Below are positions 58,832 to 64,000 of a DNA stretch of 64,000 bases, piece after piece (the stretch's first letter is position 1; every line of letters begins with the position of its first letter). The stretch is from Elephas maximus indicus. Its lineage: Eukaryota; Chordata; Mammalia; Proboscidea; Elephantidae. The stretch lies in contig NC_064830.1 of NCBI RefSeq assembly GCF_024166365.1, positions 94,046,968 to 94,110,967 on the forward strand. The letters run 5' to 3'. The notes under the pieces are model-generated. The model saw only the letters and a list, made by a program, of their open reading frames with translations, had not been told where the DNA came from and made no database searches. The position numbers were made by a program, and so were the translations under genes.

Positions 58832-59145
58832 TTCTGAGAAACCCCAAGAGTATGGCCCCTGGACACTCCTTCAGATCAGTAACAAAGTCACTCCTGAGGT
58901 TCACCCTTCAGCCAAAGATTAGACAGGCCCATAAAACAAAAAGACTAAAGGTGCACAAAAGCTCAGGGGCAAGGACTAGAAGGCAGGAGAGACAGGAAAG
59001 CTGATAATAGGGAACCCAAGATCAAGAACAGACAGTGTTGACACGTCGTGGGGCTGTTAACCAATGTCATAAAACGTGCACTATTTAATAAGAAACGTTT
59101 GTTCTGTAAACCTTCATCCAAAGTACAATTAAAAAAAAGAATACA
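58832..59145 (+). mobile_element. Lineage-type L1 3' UTR, 5'-truncated
   Basis: 'ctgaggttcacccttcagcc', 'gggctgttaaccaatgtcat' and 'tctgtaaaccttcatccaaa' lead to an A-rich tail. Confidence 0.75.
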
Positions 59146-60049
59146 GAATTCTGGGAAATAAAAAAAAGTGATTACATAAATAAAAAAATACATAAAAGTA
59201 AAAAAAAAATTCTACATAAAAATATTTGCCACGGCTTTATCTCAGCTATGTAAAAGAAATGCATAGAGAAAACTCAAATGAAATATTAACAATAGCAGCC
59301 TTTGATTGGAGAAACTATAGAGATCTTTTGTTCTACTTCCCTATATATCTGAACTCTTCACATTTTCTAAAGTAAGAAAGCATTACTTTTGTTATCAGAA
59401 AAATTTCTTTCAAATGCCAAACATTTTTAGAAGATCATAAATATAAGCCAAACCACCACCACTGTGCCTTACTATCATTACTTTAAATGGCTGCTACTAC
59501 CCTGGTGGGATTTCACTTAGTAACAGGCTTTGTCAAAGTATCATGGCACCGCCTTGCCGACACATAACCCCCTCCCCGAGTTTCAAGAAAATGCCTAGAA
59601 CAGACTATCCAGGTGCCTAAATTTTTTAAATAGCAATAGTCCTGTGAGAACTGCAAGATGGGGCTTTTGTCTTTATAAGAGATCATTCAAGCCAGTGCCA
59701 CCCAGCTGTTACTAGGTCTCTAAGAGATGAAAGGAAACCAACACACCATTTATTCCTTGCACACCAGACAGCTGGAAGGGAGGCGCAATGCCTCTTCTGT
59801 TTGGTGCCTGACTTGAGCCCTCCAGGGGCAGGCCTCCAAATGGCTCTCAGAAAGCCGCAGGGCAGCCAAGTGCAGGCCTCAGCAACATGAGAGTTCCTTG
59901 TGGGCACCCTCCATCACCAGCATCAAGAACCGGCTGCTCCTTCTTCAGGAAAAGCGACCTGATGACCCACAGCTAATCAGAGGGCTGAGCCCTGGTCTAC
60001 AGGTCCACCCAGGGGCCAAAATGGGGGGCTAGTGAAGCTGTGACAGATG

Positions 60050-60290
60050 TAGTAATAACAGTGATGGCTACCATCTGAGAGCTTACTAGGCGCCACCGTT
60101 ACACCGAGTCCTTCATAAGCGTTCTCAGTGAATCCTCCCAGTCCTGGGAGGTAGATATTAAACTCATTTTCCACACGAGTGTACAAATGAGGCAAAAGAA
60201 GGTAAGCGACTTGGTTGAGAATGCACAGGGACTAAGTAAACCCAAATTTGTTTCTAACATCCTTGTGTTTACCACCAACACAAAAGGGGT
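60050..60290 (-). repeat. MIR SINE
   Basis: 'agcttactaggcgccaccgt', 'gaatcctcccagtcctggga' and 'gtacaaatgaggcaaaagaa' follow reversed MIR. Confidence 0.65.
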
Positions 60291-60564
60291 AAAACAGTGC
60301 TAAACAAATCAGCCCGTAGATGTGTTCTGCTTGGCCTACACGAACCTTTTTTGATTTGCTTGGTTTTAACTGAGTCAACGTTTAAAAATTGATACATTCA
60401 CCATCAAAAAAAAAAAAAAAAAGATTTCCACCTTCTCTTGAAGAAAACATGGCAACATTTATAGGTCTGGCCTAGATTAGATCCATTATCCACCCAGCAA
60501 AAACTGGGCAAGACCAGAGCAATGGCTGATCTGTTCTCTTCAGGTCACCAGTCACCACTACTCT

Positions 60565-60795
60565 CAACTGCTGAGGTTGGCAAATTTTTCATGTTAAGAG
60601 CCTGAAAGTAAGTATTTCAGGCTTTGCTGACCATGCAGTTTCTGTCACAACTACTCAGCTCTGCCACTGTAGCAAGAAAGCAGCCACTAACAATGTATAA
60701 ACTAATGGGTATGACTGTGTTCCAATAAAACTTTGTTAACAAAAACAGTGGGCTGGATTTGGCCAGTGGACCAGTTTGCTGACCCCAGCCCTCCT
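60565..60795 (-). mobile_element. hAT-type MITE
   Basis: 'tttcaggctttgctgaccat', 'cagctctgccactgtagcaa' and 'tgttccaataaaactttgtt', with ends ggttggcaaa and gtttgctgaccc that are near inverted repeats. I do not assign the exact MER name. Confidence 0.7.
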
Positions 60796-61449
60796 GCCGC
60801 CCCAACATCTATCACTGTTCTTCCACTTAGTTGAGAAATACTTCCCTGAATTTGCCTACCAATAAGCAAGAGAGAGCTTATGCCTCTGGCCAGCCTCACC
60901 AATGACATGCCCTGCCCTCTGCAGACATGTCAGTCTTTGCCCAATACCTGACGATGACGCGCATCCAATAGCACAGCAGGTAAAGTGTTGTCAGGGCCTA
61001 CCTCCTGGGGTTCTAACTGCTTCTCAGAACCACACCAGGTGCTGATATCCTTCTCTGCATCAGCAAGTCAGGCCCTGGTCTACCTCTCCTCCTTCTCCCC
61101 CTGAATCCTCTCATCTCTTCCCATGGCTTCAATAACTTCCTGCTTGCCAATCCTAAAACCTTCTTCATGCCTGAGCTCCTCAGACCCTCCACTCCAGCCA
61201 TACAGACCTCCATGCAGTGCCTAGAATTGGCCAGGCTGTTTCACGCCCTTCGTAACACACTCAGAATGTTTATCCTCACTTGTCTACTTACTCATCTCTT
61301 AATTCCTGCCTTGGGACTCTGCCTGTAAAATCTTTCCTACATTGTTAGAAAAGAAATGGTCACTTCTAACAATCAGTGCCCAGGTGCTATCTGAGTGTAA
61401 GTATGTGTCTGTCCCTTACACTAGAGTGTAAGCACCTTCAAGGCAAAAA

Positions 61450-62460
61450 TTATGTCCAGGAAAAGACTTTTTTAAACAAGACACAAAACGCCAACTACGA
61501 ATGAAAAAAAATTAATTTTACTACGTCAAAATTAAGAATGCTTGATGATCAAGACTCCTTTTAAAAGTGTGAAAAGACAAGTCACAAGTAGGGAGAACAT
61601 ATTCACAACACATATGAAGGATTAAAATCAAGAACACATAAAGAATTCCTACAAATCAACTTAGTTAAAAAACACAAGTTCACAGAAAAAGTGGCAAAAA
61701 CATGAACAAATATTTTCCCAGAAAACACAATGGCTAATAAACACATAAAGAAATGTTCAACATCAGTGTTAAGGGACAAAGAAATCAAGATCCCAAAGAC
61801 TCCATTTATACCCATTCCAAAAAATAAGTCTATCAATACCAAGTGTTGCCAAGGATGTGGAGCAACTGGAAGGCCCACACGCTGCTGTTGGTGGGAGTAT
61901 AAACTGGTACAACCACTTCAGAAAACAGTTTGGCAATATCTACTAATGTTGGACATCTATTTACCTTATGACCCAGCAATGCCATCACTAAGTTAATATT
62001 CAATATTAACTCTTACACTTGTAATACAGGAGACCTGTACAAATATGTTCAGAGCAGTATGCTCTCAACAGCAAAAACCTGGGAACAACTAACTGCCTAT
62101 CAATGGCCGATCAGATGAATAACCTCGGGTGAATTCACACTGATGGATACTACTAGGTGGTCAAAACAAATGAGCCACATGACACGATGATATGCAATAA
62201 TATGGGTAAATCTTAGTAATGTAATACACACAGCTATGACAAAACTATATAGAAAATGAAGGGATGCTTGCTACCTCAGGACTAGAAAGGGAAGAAAAAC
62301 CAAATGATTAGATGGTTACTTCTGTTTCAAGATCCTAACTTTTGTTAGTAGCTGGATCCCGGGAGCTTAGTACATTATTAAAAATAACATATGAAATGAA
62401 TCAGCGAATGTTATGTTATACATATTTTTACATCAATAGCAACAACAAAAATAAAAGCTA
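61450..62460 (+). mobile_element. Old L1M ORF2 end and 3' UTR
   Basis: 'atattttcccagaaaacaca', 'ggatgtggagcaactggaag' and 'tggtgggagtataaactggt', then ttatgacccagcaatgcca. Many stops. Confidence 0.8.
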
Positions 62461-62989
62461 AATAAGTGAAAGCAGGCCAAACATGGACACTGATGAGTTT
62501 ATTAACCTGATTCTAAGTACCTCAGGTAAAAATTAAAACAAACACAAGAGAGACTGACTCCAAGCACCAAGCACAAGCCCGGCACAAAGAATTTCATAAG
62601 CGTTTGTGGAACAAATGAATGACTTTTCTCCCCAGCCCAGGGCTCCATTTCTTGTTGGACCCTTAGGAACCTATGACATGTCTGAAGCCAAATTCATCTT
62701 CCTTTTTTAATTCGCCTTCTCCTCCTGGATTCCCAGGCTCCACTCTGCCTCATGCAGCTAGGAGAAAAATCTGGGATTCTTTTTCCTCTTCAACATTCTC
62801 CACTATAGCCCATCAGCTACCAAGGCCTGCTCACTCCTCCCTTCAGCAGCTCCCCCTGCCCTCACTGCTAACATTTGGTTGGGATCTTCATGTCTTTCAC
62901 CTTGATAAATACTTCATCCCAACTGGCTTCTCCATCTCCTGTCTCTCCTTTAGTCCATCTCAGGTATCAGGCCATGACTGGCCCTGCCT

Positions 62990-64000
62990 CTTCCACACCT
63001 CCCTCTGGACCTCCAGAATAAAATTCAAACTACTTAGGTTGACATTCAAAGCCCATAATAACCTGGTCCCTCCCTACCCACCTATATTTGCCAGAGTTAC
63101 TTCCCTTCAATAACCTCTCTCATCTACACCTCCCTTCCCCAATCCCTCCAAAAGCATTTAAGTGATAACTTTCTCCCCCATATACTTCCAGCATTTCCCC
63201 ACCTCCACGTCTCTGCTTTACCCAGAATCCCATCTACTTAACAACCCAGCCTCAACTTACCTATACTTTCAAAACCCAATTTAAACAGCACCTTGATGAG
63301 TGCAACAGAAAGTAGCTACCCCCTTAAAACTTGCACAGCACTGTCTTTCCTCTACATTTCTCCATTTTATCTCTTCAACTAGCCTATAGCAACCTGAGGG
63401 TAAAACCTCACGTCTACCTCCCACTACCAGAAGCTGGCATGGTATAAGGAGATAGTCAAGAAGATAGGTGAAAGAATGGCAAAAGGAATCACAAGGCTTA
63501 AAAGCAAAGAGATTAATCTAATCCAATGTATGCCACACTTTCCAGCCAGGGTGCTCTTTTAAAACGCCCATCGTGTTCTGCTCAAAATCCTTTCGCTCCC
63601 CAGAGCAATGGCATGGCTTACAAAACCCTCCATATTCAGCCCCCTGCCTCCCTTTCCAGCTTCCTGTGCCCTGCACCCACCCTTTGTTGTTCCAGCCACA
63701 CTGCACTTCTTACAGTGCCTGTGTCTAACAATTTCACGACTTCGTCTACCCCGAAGCCCAGCCACGCTGTTTCTCCACACTTCCAAAATCCTACTGCCCC
63801 TTCCCAACCCACCTCAGCTATCAGCCCCTACAGTAAGTCTTCCTGGCTCTCTCTTCTCCCTCTTCCCTTCCTGGATCAATCTGAGGCCTCTGCCTGGTGC
63901 TTCCCCTGCACCTCAACAGGTATCACACTGACAACACTGTTGTGGCTGTCGTTTGTCTATCTCTTCCACCCAACAATGAGCTCCCACAGGGCAGAGATCT
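62990..64000 (+). repeat. L2-like remnants at the right edge
   Basis: 'ccagaataaaattcaaacta', 'ttgacattcaaagcccataa' and 'cctggtccctccctac', and again near 63560-63840 ('ctccatattcagccccctgc', 'aagtcttcctggctc'). This resembles L2 3' ends in two pieces. Confidence 0.55.

Larger units (their letters stand above)
50468..64000. other. DTX2 5' UTR intron and/or upstream DNA
   Basis: No coding exon and no CpG island were recognised. Contents are the RTE fragment, AfroSINEs, L1M and L1 3' ends, MIRs, L2 remnants and a hAT MITE, listed separately. The DTX2 promoter may lie beyond the right edge. Confidence 0.55.

Overview
This is vertebrate nuclear DNA with spliced genes, GT-AG introns and dense interspersed repeats. 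It is almost certainly from an afrotherian mammal, most likely an elephant. The key evidence is at least 15 copies of a tRNA-derived SINE with a B-box-like GTTCGAATCC, the internal block GGGGCAGTTCTACTCTGTCC and a 3' end ATGAGTCGGAATCGACT, which I recognise as AfroSINE. An RTE-clade LINE fragment sharing that 3' end and lineage-type L1 3' UTRs are also present.

Two genes lie in tandem on the minus strand. UPK3B (uroplakin 3b; coding remnants 12367-16357) has six recognisable exons. Exons 3-6 are intact, but the ancestral ATG reads ACG, codon 5 is TAG, and exon 2 has a net 7-bp loss that shifts the frame. It looks like a pseudogene, or a gene whose signal peptide has been lost. DTX2 (deltex E3 ubiquitin ligase 2) has nine coding exons between 20152 and 50377. 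They assemble into an uninterrupted 617-residue protein with two WWE domains, a RING and a deltex C-terminal domain. Its 3' end has a clear poly(A) signal at 19736-19741. The first coding exon carries 5' UTR and a splice acceptor, so the promoter lies at or beyond the right edge. The order DTX2-UPK3B matches human 7q11.23.

Layout: 1-12.3 kb is intergenic and repeat-rich, with MaLR LTRs, L1 and L2 remnants, an inverted duplication, a perfect 25-bp-stem hairpin, and a combined NRF1/CTCF-like site at 11.4 kb. UPK3B occupies 12.4-16.4 kb. An ancient L1 interrupted by two AfroSINEs and an LTR spans 17.0-18.8 kb. DTX2 occupies 19.7-50.5 kb, and its largest dissected intron holds a 5.7-kb L1 with an 11-bp target-site duplication. 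From 50.5 to 64 kb is the DTX2 5' UTR intron or upstream DNA, containing RTE, AfroSINE, L1, MIR and L2 sequence but no recognised exon.

I found no evidence of an unknown multi-gene system. The points most worth checking are the UPK3B lesions, the perfect hairpin, the inverted duplications and the structure of the RTE locus. Repeat family names come from recognising consensus text by eye, not from a database search.
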